A DNA stretch of 64,000 nt from Miscanthus floridulus (taxonomy: Eukaryota; Streptophyta; Magnoliopsida; Poales; Poaceae). Each line of letters begins with the position of its first letter. Position 1 is the first letter of the stretch. Shown one piece after another: positions 1 through 11,239 of the stretch. Under the pieces are notes generated by a model, which was given only the letters and a program-made list of their open reading frames with translations, was not told the origin of the DNA and ran no database searches. A program made the translations under genes and the position numbers. Location of the stretch: contig NC_089581.1 of the NCBI RefSeq assembly GCF_019320115.1, positions 65,976,824-66,040,823 on the forward strand. Direction: 5' to 3'.

Positions 1-2362
1 CGGACCGTGCCTGCGGTCCACGGACCCGCACGGCGCCATCCACCATGGACCAGTCCCCGTGGACCGAGCCTAGTAGTGGCCCGCTTGCGCCACGTGGACG
101 CCTACGCGTGTGGCACGTGTCCGGGCTCGGCCCGGCCCAGATCGGCCCGTATCCGGCCCATTGGGCCGAGTCAAGCTCAGTCAACGATGACCGTTGACCT
201 AGCCCCACCTGTCAGTCACTGTTGACTGTGGACCCCACCTGTTAGTGACCGTATTTCCCGCATCCTGACACGTGTCCTTCACTGTTCAAAATTCTTATTT
301 TTCTTTTTCAGAAAATAATTTAAACTTAAAAAATTCATAGGAAATTCATATGACCTCAGAATAATATGAAACCAGTGCCCAATTTTTTCTAAAAATGAGC
401 TCTACGTCATAGGCTTGTGTTTGAGTGCATTTGGATCTTTTGGATTTCTGTTGCTTCCTTGTAATCATCTATAGGAGTCGCTTATCGTGACTATATATCT
501 CGTTTGACAGATCTGGAGGAGCCGCAGATTGAGGAGCATGACCCCGACTACACAAAGGAGCTTGGAGATGACTTGCCAGGTGCCACATCCCACCCAACCT
601 TATAGACTCCTATTAGACATGCTACAATGTAGATGCTAGTGCTTTTACTTTTATGCAAATGATCTGTGACAGGTTGCATGGTAGAATTGCTTGTGAGCCA
701 TTACCTTGTCGCAACCTATACCCCTACACACCCGCTGTTAAGTTAGACGCTCGCTTACTTACTTGCTACTACTTCGACTACGCATTATATCTGTGATGTG
801 ATGCTTGGTGGAGGATTGTATGTGAGTGGTTAAGGCACTGGGTGCCGATAATGTGGTAACAACCGTGGAGATTTTGGCGTGTGTTTTGGGTGTGTGGTGA
901 GGGTTGAGTCGATCAGGCAGGATCTTACGATGAGTCGTTGGACAAGTCTTGCCAGGGAGGTGCGACTTGGGCATCCCCTACGAGCTGTACCTATGGCGGG
1001 TGCATGTGAGATGAGGAGATCCCGGGGTGGAGTGTCTTTGTAGGATAAAGCCCTGAAATGGAGGTGTAGTCGAGGCACGGAGTGTTGGTTATCCCCATTG
1101 AGAAGATATCATGTCCAGTCCCCTTAAGGACTCATATGTCGAGAGAACCGGATCATAGGATCCTACGTGCACGCCACTCATCCCTGAATGGACGGGGGAC
1201 GGATGCTGACTAGGTAGGACAGTGCCACTACTACTAGGTTGGAAGTGGATAGCGTAGGGAGATATGGGCGTTTGGCCCACACCCTCCTAAGATAGCATAG
1301 TGACCTCTAGGGCCTGGTACTACGTCTCATGGTCTCAGCGTTTTGGTGGACTACGGGGTGGCCGAGTGCTGAGTGGTAGGGTGGCATCGCACCGGTTAGA
1401 AGGTAGCCTGATATCAGCCTAGGAAGCGCACCGCCGACGATGGTGATCTTGTGGTTCCAGGTGTACACGCTCTACAGAGTTGATCGATCTATAGTATAGC
1501 CGCATCCTCAGATATGGATATTCCTATGACCTAAGCTTCCCTTGATTAGTGAGTGGAGTCCTTTCTTCTCTCCCCCTAGGTTCTTGTGTTGGTTTCTGGC
1601 TATGGACGATGAGGCAAGGTACAAGCGGGAGTCGTCCTTGTCTCCTAGAGAGTGTGAGAGTGGTGAGATGTGTGTGATGGGATGGGAGAACGTGTGGATA
1701 AGATGGGTAAAACTTGATGAATTATTATTATTAAAACTTGACATACCCACATAGGAGACTACAACCACAAATAGGTATTTTGCTCTACCCTTGCATTCCA
1801 CTACCACAAAGTAAACGCAAAGCATAGGGTGGGAGCCAGTGGCCAATACAAATCGTACTGATAGTTGTTTGACAGGTTCTGAGCCCGAGTACGACTACCA
1901 GGGAGACGATTGGGAGGATTAGAAGTCTTATTCCTATGCTCAAGTTTGGTTGAGAAGATGGAGTCGACATCCGCTGCCCTTCTACTTGATGTTGTTCTTG
2001 ATGTTGCATGCTCTGGGTGATTCCACCAAATGGCGATGTAATAATGAGTAAACCTTGCTATTTGTACTCTTTTGAGATAGGTATTCGATGTATGACTATG
2101 ATATCGACTGATATTTGATAATGTGATGGGATGATCACCTAAGACTATCACGTTATACTTCGAATATGTGGATATCCCTTTGAGGAAATCGGAATCGTTT
2201 CAAGTTTGATTAGTTAAGCCATCGGTCGATTTATGTTGAAGAGTTAAATCATCGATTGATTCATTTTATAACAATAATTTGTTTCTAATCAAAATTACAT
2301 CGACAACTTAGTGATAGAAATATTTTATTAGGTAATGGTCGCAATTTCGAGGACCCGTAATA
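1..2362 (+). repeat. Probable Ty3-gypsy LTR sequence (Del/Tekay-like), left-truncated by the window
   Basis: No protein domain was found in this stretch. It begins GC-rich and grades into AT-rich non-coding sequence that ends near GGACCCGTAATA at about 2362. Short acidic coding-like pieces (about 515-580 and 1877-1921, each following a GACAG-type junction) sit inside otherwise non-coding sequence. The complete gypsy solo LTR at 34011-38834 has the same style of architecture, with an acidic exon-like piece near 37180. That resemblance is why I call it LTR-like; no second copy or LTR start lies in the window. It could instead be old intergenic sequence. Confidence 0.4.
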
Positions 2363-2520
2363 CTATTTTATTATTTATTATTTATCTTTATAAAAAAGCA
2401 GAGTGACATATCAGAAAAGAAAAAACCAAAAAATCACGGAAACGGGGGCACAGGACGCCACACCCACAATCCACGAAGAATTTTTTTTAATTTTAACCCT
2501 TTTTTGAATATAATTTTAAA

Positions 2521-2755
2521 TCTAACACTGTCGGGTTTTTTTTAAAACTAACACTTTTGGCCGCGCCTATTGCCCTGGCGCGGCCAAATGCCTGTGTCGC
2601 GCCATGCATGGTGGCGCGGCACAGGGCTGACGTGGCATGGGCCGTCCTGGGGGACCGCTGACGTGGTGGGTCTTGCCGCGCCACCGACCCTGGCGCTGCA
2701 GTGCCATGCCCTGTTGCGTGGCGCGGCTGGACCAAACATACCGCACGAGCAGCCA
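2521..2755 (+). repeat. Left terminal inverted repeat of the PMD-carrying Mutator-like element
   Basis: This segment is the imperfect reverse complement of 6626-6860. Shared landmarks, read inward, are TCTAACACTGTCGG, a T run, TGGCCGCGCCTATTGCCC, the hairpin-like CGCGCCATGCATGGTGGCG, and CTTGCCGCGCCACCGACCC. Similarity fades after the CATACCGC region near 2745. Confidence 0.8.
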
Positions 2756-3442
2756 CACCACCTGGCCGCTGCGCCTGCCGCCGGCCCGGGCTACCTGGAT
2801 GGTAGAATCGAAACGCGTCGCGCCCGTATTTTGTTGAGTTTTTTTCACGGACGAATAGAGAATTTGATAAGCCAATGATTAGTTTTTCGTCTTTCATAAT
2901 ACGGTTATGTACCATTTTTACTAATCAATTACGAAAAATTTCCACCGGTGTCCAGATATGCCGGGACTGTCGGTTCCCGAACGCAGGGTACTTAATCTCG
3001 CCGACAGTGCTGCCGCGACTCAAAGAAACGAATAAGAAGCAAGTTGACAAGCAGCCACATAACATATTCATTGTTTTGACATAAGTTTGACATAACATAA
3101 TCAAATAAGCCCGCAAGTTTCGGATGCCAATATTTGTTTGACCTAAACAAACTAAGACCTAGGAGTGTAAGGATCCCTCGGACGCCTCTGTCTCTTCGGA
3201 TTTGTTGGCAACACATTAGGAGTGTAGCCAACATCGGTATGGTCGCGTCGATGGTGCGTACGGCTCGTACCCTGTAGGTATATGATACGCACGATTACTT
3301 ATAATTCTTTATGATCGTTAGTTCATGGAGCCTACGTATTGAAACAAACTATCTTTGTTAGTACCTGTGAGGCTCCTTGGGTGCCAAACGAGGCACCACC
3401 TAGCTGAGACATGCCAATCTCGTCCTGTGGCCATTCGTCCCA
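2756..3442. other. Non-coding part of the Mutator-like element downstream of the PMD pseudogene
   Basis: Nothing recognisable as a gene is present. The segment lies between the left inverted repeat and the last PMD exon (minus strand), so it corresponds to 3' flanking sequence of the pseudogene. Short open frames here are unsupported. Confidence 0.5.
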
Positions 3443-5829
3443 CTAGCCATGCTGTCCACGGAAGCCTAGGGGTTCGTCGTTGTCGTCATCATCCTCCTCC
3501 TCCTCCTCGGTTATAGGGTCCTTTCCAGCGCTATGATGTGGTGGTGTAGGCACCGCGGAAGTGGCACCCTGCGTCATCGGCTGAGAAGAGTCAGCTGGTG
3601 TCCTCAAAGAGGCTGAAGACGTGCCACCCAACCGCGCAGGGAGTGGCGGTTCCTCATAAGGAGTGTCCATGCAGCTCAACTTCTGAGCTAGCTTCCTGCA
3701 GCTCTTCTTCACCTTCTGCATAAATAGACATTAAAGTTAGTTCATTACCCAAACGCATATACAATAAAGAAATATTTTCAAAACGGACAAGTTTATGTTT
3801 ACCTCCACAAAAGCCGTGAGAACGCCTGGCCCCTACCCTCTAGACTCGTGAAGCCGGAATGTTGCTTCGTTGGACAGCCTTGACAATTGTGTCGCCTGAG
3901 TACAGAAACACGGTTGGACAGTTTTAGTACACATACTTAATACCAAAAGGATAACAAATTGTACCATTCAAGTATCTTACCATGTATCTTTGAAGCGGGG
4001 CTCTCTGTAGTTGTGTGTCCTCCCTAGTGGTAACGTCGTACACATCTTCAATGACATCTTCCTCCGAGTCCTCGTCAATCGCCACGTCAGTGTATGGGGG
4101 CTTGATATGTGTCCTCGTAGACCTATGAAGCCACCGCAGGTACTCATCGAAGGTGTGCTGGTCGTGTGGAGGACTTGCAAGGACCGCATGTGGTACCCTG
4201 GTCTACCACAAATGGATGTACGAGCTGTGTGTCACGCGCCAATCCTTGGTCTTGTACCTCTTCCCTTTGGTCAAACCTGCAACAAAACGATATTAGTTGT
4301 ACCAAACACACCTCTTAATTGTAGCATTGTTATTAATCGATAACGCACCCGTGCAATACTTGATTGGTGGAGTAAAGCGGTGGTGGATAGCCTGTCATTC
4401 TTCCAAACTGTCTGTAGACCCGGATGGGCAAGTGAATCTTGACCACATGGAAGAAAATAAGAGGGACATCGCAGCGATACTCGTGTGACTCATCCCTAGT
4501 GACAGGACTCAGATAGTCCTGGAGCTCCGGAGAATCCCAAGGACACCAAAACACCTGAAATTTCGTAATTGTGTTAGGTTGTGATATAGTGTACATCGAA
4601 GAAGACACTGTTACGATAGTATAGAGAGCGTAACCTGGTGCTGTGTCAGGACGTCGAGACCGTCCGTATACTCCCTGTACTTGCGCCATGCATTCCCTCT
4701 AACTAATTGTGCTTCCGTCCAGATATACAGAGCTGTAGGGAGTGTATCATGCCCGTTCCATTGCTGCATTGAACACGATAATGAATTAGCAACAAATAAT
4801 CTCATCATATCTAACTGCCTAGAAGAATATAATGAATCGAAGTACTTACCGGTAAACTATTATTAAGGGGCCTCCCAACGGGCAATCGTTCCAACACCAA
4901 ACCTGGAGTAGGTAGGAGCAACCCCAAAGGTTCGCATGTCCTGAGGTGCGACGGCAGGCAACGCATAGCAGTCGATACGTCCATGCCAGGACTGCGCTAC
5001 CCTACCTGTACCCCACTATGTTCTCCCATGGCTGGCGAAGTATGTCAAGGAAGATCCAGCTGATGGTGTTGCCCGAGGCGTCTGGGAAGAGGAAAGCACC
5101 AAGAAAGTGCCAGAGCCACACTCGAGCGAACCTGTCGATCTATGCCTCCTCAGCTTGTGGGTCCAAGTACTCAAAGCACTCTGTGATCCAGGATGACGAA
5201 ACACCGGAACTTTTCCTATAATTGATCAAAGAAAATGAGACCCGATGCTAGCTGTAAAGCAATGCAAGTATTAAATAGGCTTGAATTACTCACTTATTTT
5301 TCTTGGAAGCATCGTCGTCCGGTGGAAGAAAACCAGTAAACTGAGCCACCAGCTCCCTCCAGTGATCGTTGTCAACTATCCCTGTCACTGGAAGTCCCCC
5401 CAACCGAAGGCCTAAAATAGCCTTCACGTCCTGCAACGTCAAGGTCATCTCGCCACAAGGTAGGTGAAACATGTGGGTCTCAGGCCTCCACCTGTTATAA
5501 GAATAGAACGACTGTTAGTTGCCTCCAATTTGTTACAAGAAAGTTTACGTACAAAGAATGCACTCGCACCTGTCTACAGCTGCAGTAAGTAGTGTTGGGT
5601 CAAGGGGTGGAAGACCGTGGTTGACAACACGGATAAGCTCGAGGAAGCCGAGACGTCGTATGTACGACGTATAACGCTCGTCCCACTGATGCGCCCTGGT
5701 GTGAGTGCGGGGCCTCAAAGGAGGCAAGGACACCTCTGCGTCATTGTCACTCAAGATGTATGCTCGGTGCTGGTCGTCGTACTCCACATCCAGAATGGGG
5801 TACAACGGGTGCTGCGTGGGAGGGGCCAT
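3443..5829 (-). pseudogene. Plant mobile domain (PMD, MAIN/PP7L-like) pseudogene, multi-exon
   Basis: Reading the minus strand, exon 1 (5829-5570) starts MAPPTQHPLYPILDVEYDD and ends in a codon split by a GT donor. Exon 2 (5491-5294) continues in frame as WRPETHMFHLPCGEMTLTLQ, DVKAILGLRLGGLPVTG, the hallmark of the plant mobile domain. Exon 3 (5215-4850) encodes the FLGAFLFPDASGN and LERLPVGRP-type motifs but has in-frame TAG codons at 5140-5142 and 5002-5004 and probably a frameshift. Later exons carry NAWRKYREYTDGLDVLTQHQ (about 4760-4640) and VPLIFFHVVKIHLPIRVYRQ (about 4550-4335). A last exon (3721-3443) has an acidic EEEEEDDDDNDE tail. Splice sites of the first three exons are clean; the later boundaries are approximate. 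PMD proteins occur as host genes (MAIN, MAIL1) and as transposon cargo. The flanking inverted repeats favour cargo, and the stops argue against a functional product. Confidence 0.8.
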
Positions 5830-6029
5830 CCTGTTACAAATTGATAAACAAAGCGTTAGAGTATTCAAATTAATAAAATTCAAGTTAACATTAGTAAGTT
5901 CACAAACAAATCACAAACAAATTCACTAACCTAACGAGCCTAAATCTCTAAACCCAAAATCCTAACTATACTAGATAATAAATACATAATCAATCCATAT
6001 AAAACTTTGGTTCTAAAATTACAAGTAAT

Positions 6030-6225
6030 CTCTCCGTCTCAAAATAAATACACATCTTGCTTCTCGAGTAGTCAAATATGTTTAAGTTTGATCAAAACTA
6101 AAAAAACGGTATCAATATTTCTATCTCCTAATAAGTTTATTACAAAAGTAAACTTCATGCTTAATGTAATAGTACCTATTATGTATCATAAATATTAGTA
6201 CACTATTATATAAATTTGGTCAAAG
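6030..6225. repeat. Stowaway-like MITE remnant inside the Mutator-like element
   Basis: The segment opens with TCTCCGTCTCAAAATAAATA, close to the CTCCCTCCG start common in grass Stowaway MITEs, and is AT-rich with no coding potential. The right end is not a clean inverted repeat, so boundaries are approximate and the copy is degraded. Confidence 0.45.
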
Positions 6226-6625
6226 ACACTAATAGTCAATGAAAATAACCTCGATGCCCCTACATGCTCCTAAAAATGCTAGCACTAGCAGACCATCATC
6301 AACTCTTTTGCTTCTGCGCCGGCCGCTCGAGGATTACGAGGGCACATGGGGTACCGTAGGGATACAAAAAATACTAACTATACTAGATAAAAAAAATATG
6401 AAATCGAGAGGGAGGTACCTTAGGAGCGGGCGGCCTTGACGTTTCGGCGTTCGTGGTGCGGCCGGCTAGGGTGCTGCGCGGCGGGAGTGGCCGGGCGCGG
6501 CGTGGGCGAGCGGCCGAGGCCGGGCGGGCGAGGGCGCGTGTGGCCGCAGGCAGGGCGCTGGCGGAGGCTGGCGGCGGCGGCGGCGACGTTCGGGCGGGCG
6601 GGCAGGGCAGGGGTGCGTGCGGGCG

Positions 6626-6860
6626 GGCGGGCTCGCACGCGGTATATATCTGGTCCTGCCGCGCCACAGATCAGGGCGCGGCACTGCCGCACCAGGGTCG
6701 GTGGCGCGGCAAGACCGCCACGTCAGCGCCCCCCAGGCCAGCCCACGCCACGTCAGCCCTGTGCCGCGCCACCATGCATGGCGCGGCACAGGCATTTGGC
6801 CGCGCCAGGGCAATAGGCGCAGCCAAAAATGTTAGTTTAAAAAAAACCGACAGTGTTAGA
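6626..6860 (-). repeat. Right terminal inverted repeat of the PMD-carrying Mutator-like element
   Basis: Reverse complement of the left repeat at 2521-2755, ending CGACAGTGTTAGA. It is GC-rich and contains the same GCGCCACCATGCATGGCGCG palindromic block. Translations across it in several frames are artefacts of its composition. Confidence 0.8.
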
Positions 6861-7024
6861 AACTAGGCAAACCCCGTTGGGGAGACTCGAGTAGTGTCGA
6901 GCCGCTTCCGCGCGGATCCAGTGCGCCGCCGCCGCCGAGGAGATGGCGCGCGCTGGCCCTCCCGCCTCCGCGCGCGCTCGCCTGCTCGCTCCCGCGTCCT
7001 CTTTCCCGAGCGCTCCTCCTTCCC

Positions 7025-7059
7025 GGCACAGGTATTTGGCCGCGCCAGGGCAATAGGCA
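7025..7059 (-). repeat. Third, detached copy of the inner terminal-repeat motif
   Basis: GGCACAGG, then TATTTGGCCGCGCCAGGG and CAATAGGC, matches the block at about 6790-6820 of the right inverted repeat but lies about 165 bp outside the element. The intervening 6861-7024 is GC-rich and not part of the repeat. It may mark a second, broken copy of the same element family. Confidence 0.7.
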
Positions 7060-7310
7060 TGCGCGCTAGCGTCGACTCGGTTCCCTCGGGAAGAAATCGT
7101 TTCTCCATTTTGTATTCTCTCTCTTTATTAATTTCTTTGCCACGTCGGTAAAAAGCTGAGCTCTCAAGATAATTAATAGACATAGAAATCATCATAAAAA
7201 ACTTATTGGGACTGCACTTTAATTAGTTAAAGTATATATAAATAGCTTTGTTGACTCCTGATATTAAACAAACAACATATTAATAGTTAACATTTAATAC
7301 AGCCGGCCGT
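7060..7310. other. AT-rich spacer, nothing recognised
   Basis: No coding, repeat or RNA signal was found. The sequence changes from GC-rich (right end of the Mutator block) to AT-rich here. Confidence 0.4.
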
Positions 7311-7768
7311 CGTTAGGCCAGTCGCACGGCCGGTCACTCCCCGCCCGCAACGCTCTCTCTCATGCCTGGCGTCTTCTCCCTCTTTTGCTTCTTCTTTATC
7401 TTCGGCGAACCTCGCCCCTGCCGCTGCCACCTCCCCGCCACAGCGCGCTAGGGCTTCGATGGAGCTCTCCCGCCACGACCTGGCCGGCTACCTCTACCAC
7501 TGCCAGGGCCCCTAAACCGGACCTCCAACCATCCCAACCGTCTGGTCGGCCTTCCTCCCCCAAACCTTCCCTTCTAAGCACGCCGGAGTTGGGAAGATCA
7601 GAGGGACAACTCACCGAAACATTAATTCGGAGATCCAGGAGGAGGAGGAAGAGGAGGATGCCTATCTCGCCAGATCCGCCATGGCCGCCGCTGGATCCGC
7701 CCCAAGCCGCCAGATTAAATGCATGGTTTAAAAGAGAAGAGTTGCTATTCGCATTGTATCTTTGGTAA
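7311..7768 (+). pseudogene. Possible 5' end of a host gene or gene fragment, unidentified
   Basis: A pyrimidine-rich, GC-rich stretch resembles a cereal 5' UTR and first exon. The longest open frame (7385-7768) ends MPISPDPPWPPLDPPQAARL, NAWFKREELLFALYLW and stops as the sequence turns AT-rich. The frame shows no domain I recognise and no continuing exon was found downstream, so this is at best a truncated or captured piece. It could equally be non-coding GC-rich DNA. Confidence 0.2.
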
Positions 7769-8482
7769 TTTTACTTTAGTTTGTTCTCGAAAAAAATTCT
7801 CTAGTTGCGAATGATAAGCATATTTGATGAGAGGAAAAGTCAAATTTTACAATTCTTTTTGAATAGTAGTTAGTATAATTGTTTGCAATTTTAGGGCATA
7901 GAACTTGCACCCATAGATACGTATTTAGGTGCTTATGAGATGATATTGAACTTTTACCAATTGATTACATATTATAAGAGAACTTATATCAAAGTCTAGT
8001 AGGTATTAGATTTCCTCTACTCAAATACACTTATCCACTGAACTGAGGGAATAAGATGGTTAGAACGGAGAAGTAATTAGTTTTCCTTTTTACATTGACA
8101 CCTGCATGTCAGTTACTTTTCCCACATGCTTAGTATAATTGTTTGCGCTGGTCAAAATAGGTATAGGATCTTTATCGAAGAGTTGGTACGCCATGCATGA
8201 TGAGTGCTGAGCCCTTTATTCGTCCTGTGCTACTACTAGATGCGTAGATGGTCATATGTCGCAAGGACGATCGTATCAAAGTGTTTTTTTTTTAATTTGA
8301 GAGAAGACACTGCAGTCCATGTAGACGTATGTACTAAGAGATGTTGACACAACCACTATCTGCAGCCCACGTAGCCAGTGTTTTGCCGAAATGCATGGTT
8401 AATTACTACTCCTGCTTCCGCTAAGTTTCCTTATTGGTTCTTAACGTATACTTAATTTCATTTCGAGAGCAATTATCAAAAC
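7769..8482. other. Intergenic, nothing recognised
   Basis: AT-rich sequence without a supported gene, clear repeat pair or terminal motif. A T run occurs near 8283. Confidence 0.4.
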
Positions 8483-8648
8483 CAGCGGTGGATCCAGAAA
8501 AAGATTTAGGGGGCTGAACAACACATACCTACGACTGCTACTCGATCTTAAGTCTCAGCCCCACCTACACTATAGAACTTTATCTAAAAATTCATATGGG
8601 CTCCAGAGGGTTCACTGCTCCGGTATGGGTAGGGGGCTCGAGCCCCAG
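8483..8648. mobile_element. Fragment with an hAT-like terminus (CAGCGGTGGATCCAG)
   Basis: CCAGCGGTGGATCCAG followed by GGGGGCTGAAC resembles the CAGNGGCGGATCCAG ends of many grass hAT-type non-autonomous elements. A second, similar end occurs at about 13584 (CAGGGGCGGATCCAGGA). No matching inverted end is nearby; the right side runs into a C homopolymer. Family assignment is tentative. Confidence 0.35.

Positions 8649-8679
<31 letters not shown>
8649..8679. repeat. Poly-C tract of 31 C
   Basis: An uninterrupted C homopolymer directly follows GGGGCTCGAGCCCCAG. Its length is vulnerable to sequencing error. Frames translating it as poly-proline are not supported as genes. Confidence 0.95.
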
Positions 8680-8680
<1 letters not shown>

Positions 8681-9097
8681 CATCATTATTATTGCTACTG
8701 ATCAAAACTCTGTCGCATCGTTATTATTGCTACATGCATGCAGTCAGGGTACCGTAGCAGTCATGACTAGCTTGCCGAAACGGGAAGGCATTGCGTGGTG
8801 CTTGCTTCCGCGAAGCTTCGTCCTTGCTACCGAGCTCCCTTGCTGATCTCTCAGCGCTGGCTTTCCGTGGATCGATCATCCATGCATCTCCGCTCCGATC
8901 CGGCTCAACCGTCGGATTATACATACGCCCGCCGCGTTGGGTTGGGTGGTTAAAGCTGCTATCATCGCTGCGCTGCCACAGCCTACTACGCGCGCATGCA
9001 GCTGTGCAGAGAGTGACATAACTTTTCTTTTGCCGTAGCTGAACTGAAGGCAGACGCCGCGGCGCCACGTACAGGCGCACGCAGCTGTGCAATGAGC
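8680..9097. other. Intergenic, nothing recognised
   Basis: A mixed-composition stretch with short open frames on both strands, none with a domain, splice sites or a repeat partner that I could find. Confidence 0.35.
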
Positions 9098-9204
9098 CTG
9101 TTCGTGGGCTGATAAGTCTGGTTGATGCTGATTTATTATGAGAGAAAAATACTGTTGGCTGGTTGATAAGCTCTAACTAAAACCAACAAACGAACCGGCT
9201 TGTT
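9098..9204. repeat. Small MITE (CCTGTTCG...CGAACCGG type)
   Basis: It begins GCCTGTTCGTGGGCTGATAA and ends with the complementary CCAACAAACGAACCGGC, giving short inverted ends around an AT-rich centre that contains GAGAGAAAAATACTGTT. Related copies occur at about 58893-58990 and 60980-61090, with the same GAGAGA(A)A-tract and ACTG core. Confidence 0.6.
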
Positions 9205-9381
9205 GTAGTGTCTGCGGATGGTACGTGTCCACTAGAGGAGCAGAGCACGACAGGGGTTCATATGCATGTTCTCTACATGAAAGGCCATTCTGTCATTCTG
9301 TGAGACCAGGTGAAGCAGCAGGTGATGGATCACCATTCACCAGCTTGAGTAATGCTCCATAGTAAAGTAGACCTTAGCTAC

Positions 9382-9600
9382 TACTCCCTCCGTATAAAAC
9401 AAAAAAGAATGCAATTCTCGATGTTTAAGGAGACAAATATTTAAACTTTAAGATGACTTATGAAATAGTATTAATATTTGTGATATAAAATATTGTATCA
9501 TTAGATTAATTATGTTTTTTTAGTAAACTTTAGTAGAGATATAAATGCTCTCAATAGTATTTATTATAAATTTGGTTAAACTTAAATAATTTTAACTGAC
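9382..9600. repeat. Stowaway-like MITE (CTCCCTCCG start)
   Basis: CTACTCCCTCCGTATAAAAC opens an AT-rich non-coding segment with the composition and length of grass Stowaway MITEs. The right end is not a perfect complement, so the boundary is approximate. Confidence 0.55.
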
Positions 9601-10144
9601 ATGTCTTCATTCTCTTGTGAAGTGCATGCATGCTGGTGGGTTGTACTATCATGTGATCGACAACTACTACTGGACAAGAGCATCGGTAAATGCTTCTGTA
9701 AACAAGTAGTGTAGTGGGTTGTCTACAGATGCTGGTAGATGATTTACAGAGAAGCATTTATATGCATCCGAAAACAATTCTAGAAGTAAATTTATGTTGG
9801 GTATTTTGACGGAGGGCGAAGCTTCGTGGATGCTCACCGCTTTCCCGTTTGGGCAAGATGCCAGGGCTACTGCGTTTTCAGCCGGCCTCGCCAAATTCAT
9901 GCAACGTCAGCTCGTGACGTGAGCATCACTCACGTGCCCAGGGCCCACTGATTCATGTCGCTCCTCGCCCCTTTTGCCTTTGTTTCCTGCTTTTTTTTTC
10001 TTTTCGTTCGTCGTCAACAAAGAGTCAAAGATACTGGTAACATTTGCATGGGCCCTCCACCATCTATGGGTCTGTTCGGCAGGACTAAAAAATAAACAAA
10101 AACACTGTTCGTTTGATTGTTATGGGAAAAATATTGTTCTGTCT
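9601..10144. other. Intergenic, nothing recognised
   Basis: No domain, splice-site set or repeat partner was found. The last part (10070-10144) has the TCTGTTCGGCAGGACT and AACACTGTTCG words common in grass MITEs. Confidence 0.35.
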
Positions 10145-10174
10145 GAAATCACTGTTCACGTGAACAGTGATTTC
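10145..10174. repeat. Perfect 30-bp palindrome centred on CACGTG
   Basis: GAAATCACTGTTCAC is followed immediately by its exact reverse complement GTGAACAGTGATTTC with no spacer. The centre is a G-box hexamer (CACGTG). It lies in MITE-like sequence, and extruded hairpins are common there. Confidence 0.9.
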
Positions 10175-10196
10175 GTAAGTGGGCTGGCAAAGAAAT

Positions 10197-10941
10197 AAGT
10201 TTGTCGAGTGCCGTGATCTGACACTCGGCAAACTTAGCTTTGCCAAGTGTCCTAGATTCGGCACTCAGCAAACTGGGCACCTTATTAAAGTCACCCGGCC
10301 GCCGCCCCCTCCCTCTCCCGGCGCCGCCGCCCCCTCCCCTCCCTTGGAACGCCGCAGTCCGAAGGTCCCTGCAGCCGGCCTACGTGCGAGGCGGAGCTGC
10401 TCTCGCCCGCGGCAACCTACGCACAAGGCGGAGCAGTGGCTCTCGCCCGCGGCAGCCTACGCACGAGGCGGAGCAGTGGCTCTCGCCCACGGTGGCCGCA
10501 CGCTTGACGGCGTCGCGCGCTAGCCCATGGAAGCCAACGCGCGGTCGACTGAGGAAGTCGTCCCCGCGCTCGCCCGCAAGACCACCGATGTTGGCGCGCT
10601 TGCCCGCAGCCATAGCCACAGCCACAGCCGCAGTGCCGCTTGAGCCTCCTCTACCTGGCCGTTGTCGAGAGCTGTGCTGATTGCACGCCACTGTGGCGTG
10701 GTGGCGGCGGTGGGGTTTTTTTTATATTTTTCAAAATATTTTTTGCCGAGTGTCGGTTTAGCATTCGGCAACATCTTTGTCGAGTGCTCGACAAAAAACA
10801 CTCGGCAAAGACAGCTTTGCCGAGTTCTTTTTTGCCGAGTGCCGTTTACCGAGTGTAACACTCGTCAAACGATTTGTCAAGTGTTTTTTTTTGTCTTCGC
10901 CGTGTGCCCGGCACACGGCAAACCTATGAATTCCGGTAGTG
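10197..10941. mobile_element. CACTA-type element fragment (left end lost)
   Basis: Both edges carry arrays of the subterminal motif TTTGCCGAGTG and its complement CACTCGGCAAA (about 10197-10285 and 10743-10920). The right end is CCGGTAGTG, the complement of a CACTACCGG terminus, at 10941. No matching CACTA start is present on the left, where the sequence begins within a motif at TTTGTCGAGTGCC. The centre is GC-rich with no transposase, so this is a non-autonomous, truncated copy. Confidence 0.75.
10381..10500. repeat. GC-rich minisatellite, about three 37-40 bp units
   Basis: Units begin ACG(T/C)(G/A)C(G/A)AGGCGGAG and continue CTCTCGCCC(G/A)CGG. Two full units and one shorter first unit are seen. 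The array is inside the CACTA fragment and produces misleading Arg/Ala-rich open frames. Confidence 0.8.
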
Positions 10942-11239
10942 AACAATGCGCGGTAACAATGACGATATATCTCTACTATAATGGACCAATCAAAATTGTA
11001 CTAGGTCTCCTCAGAAAAAAGTTCTCCGCTGAAAACCTCTAACCATTATGCACCCAGAAAAATACATACAATAATTTATCTGCATTAAAATCAAAGGCTA
11101 ATAAAATATATAAACCAAATCCGATGACCACGATTAGACCGCACCGAAGCTTCAAACGCGCCCCCACCCGTGCGATCACGGAAAAAAAGAAACGCACGAC
11201 GCTCGACTCCCAACGCTCCACACTGCCGCCGCCAATGGA

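Larger units (their letters stand above)
2521..6860 (-). mobile_element. Mutator-like element carrying a plant-mobile-domain gene
   Basis: The ends are long imperfect inverted repeats of about 235 bp, each starting TCTAACACTGTCGG and containing the GGCGCGGCCAAATGCC block. Between them lies a multi-exon plant mobile domain (PMD) pseudogene on the minus strand, a GC-rich stretch upstream of it (about 6420-6625), and a Stowaway-like MITE. No transposase was seen, so the element is probably non-autonomous. Nine bases flanking each side do not match (AATTTTAAA left, AACTAGGCA right), so a target-site duplication is not evident and the outer ends may be slightly misplaced. Long inverted repeats and PMD cargo are typical of grass Mutator-like elements; assignment to Mutator is inference. 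Confidence 0.7.

Noticed and set aside
6436..6866. Overlapping 110-137 codon frames near the right Mutator inverted repeat
   Set aside because: They lie in GC-rich repeat sequence open on both strands; they correspond to the terminal repeat and the region upstream of the PMD pseudogene.
8625..8846. Open frame with a poly-proline run
   Set aside because: The proline run is the 31-C homopolymer; no domain.
10179..10680. Arg/Ala/Pro-rich open frames in the CACTA fragment
   Set aside because: They follow a GC-rich minisatellite; no homology-like motif, start or splice support.
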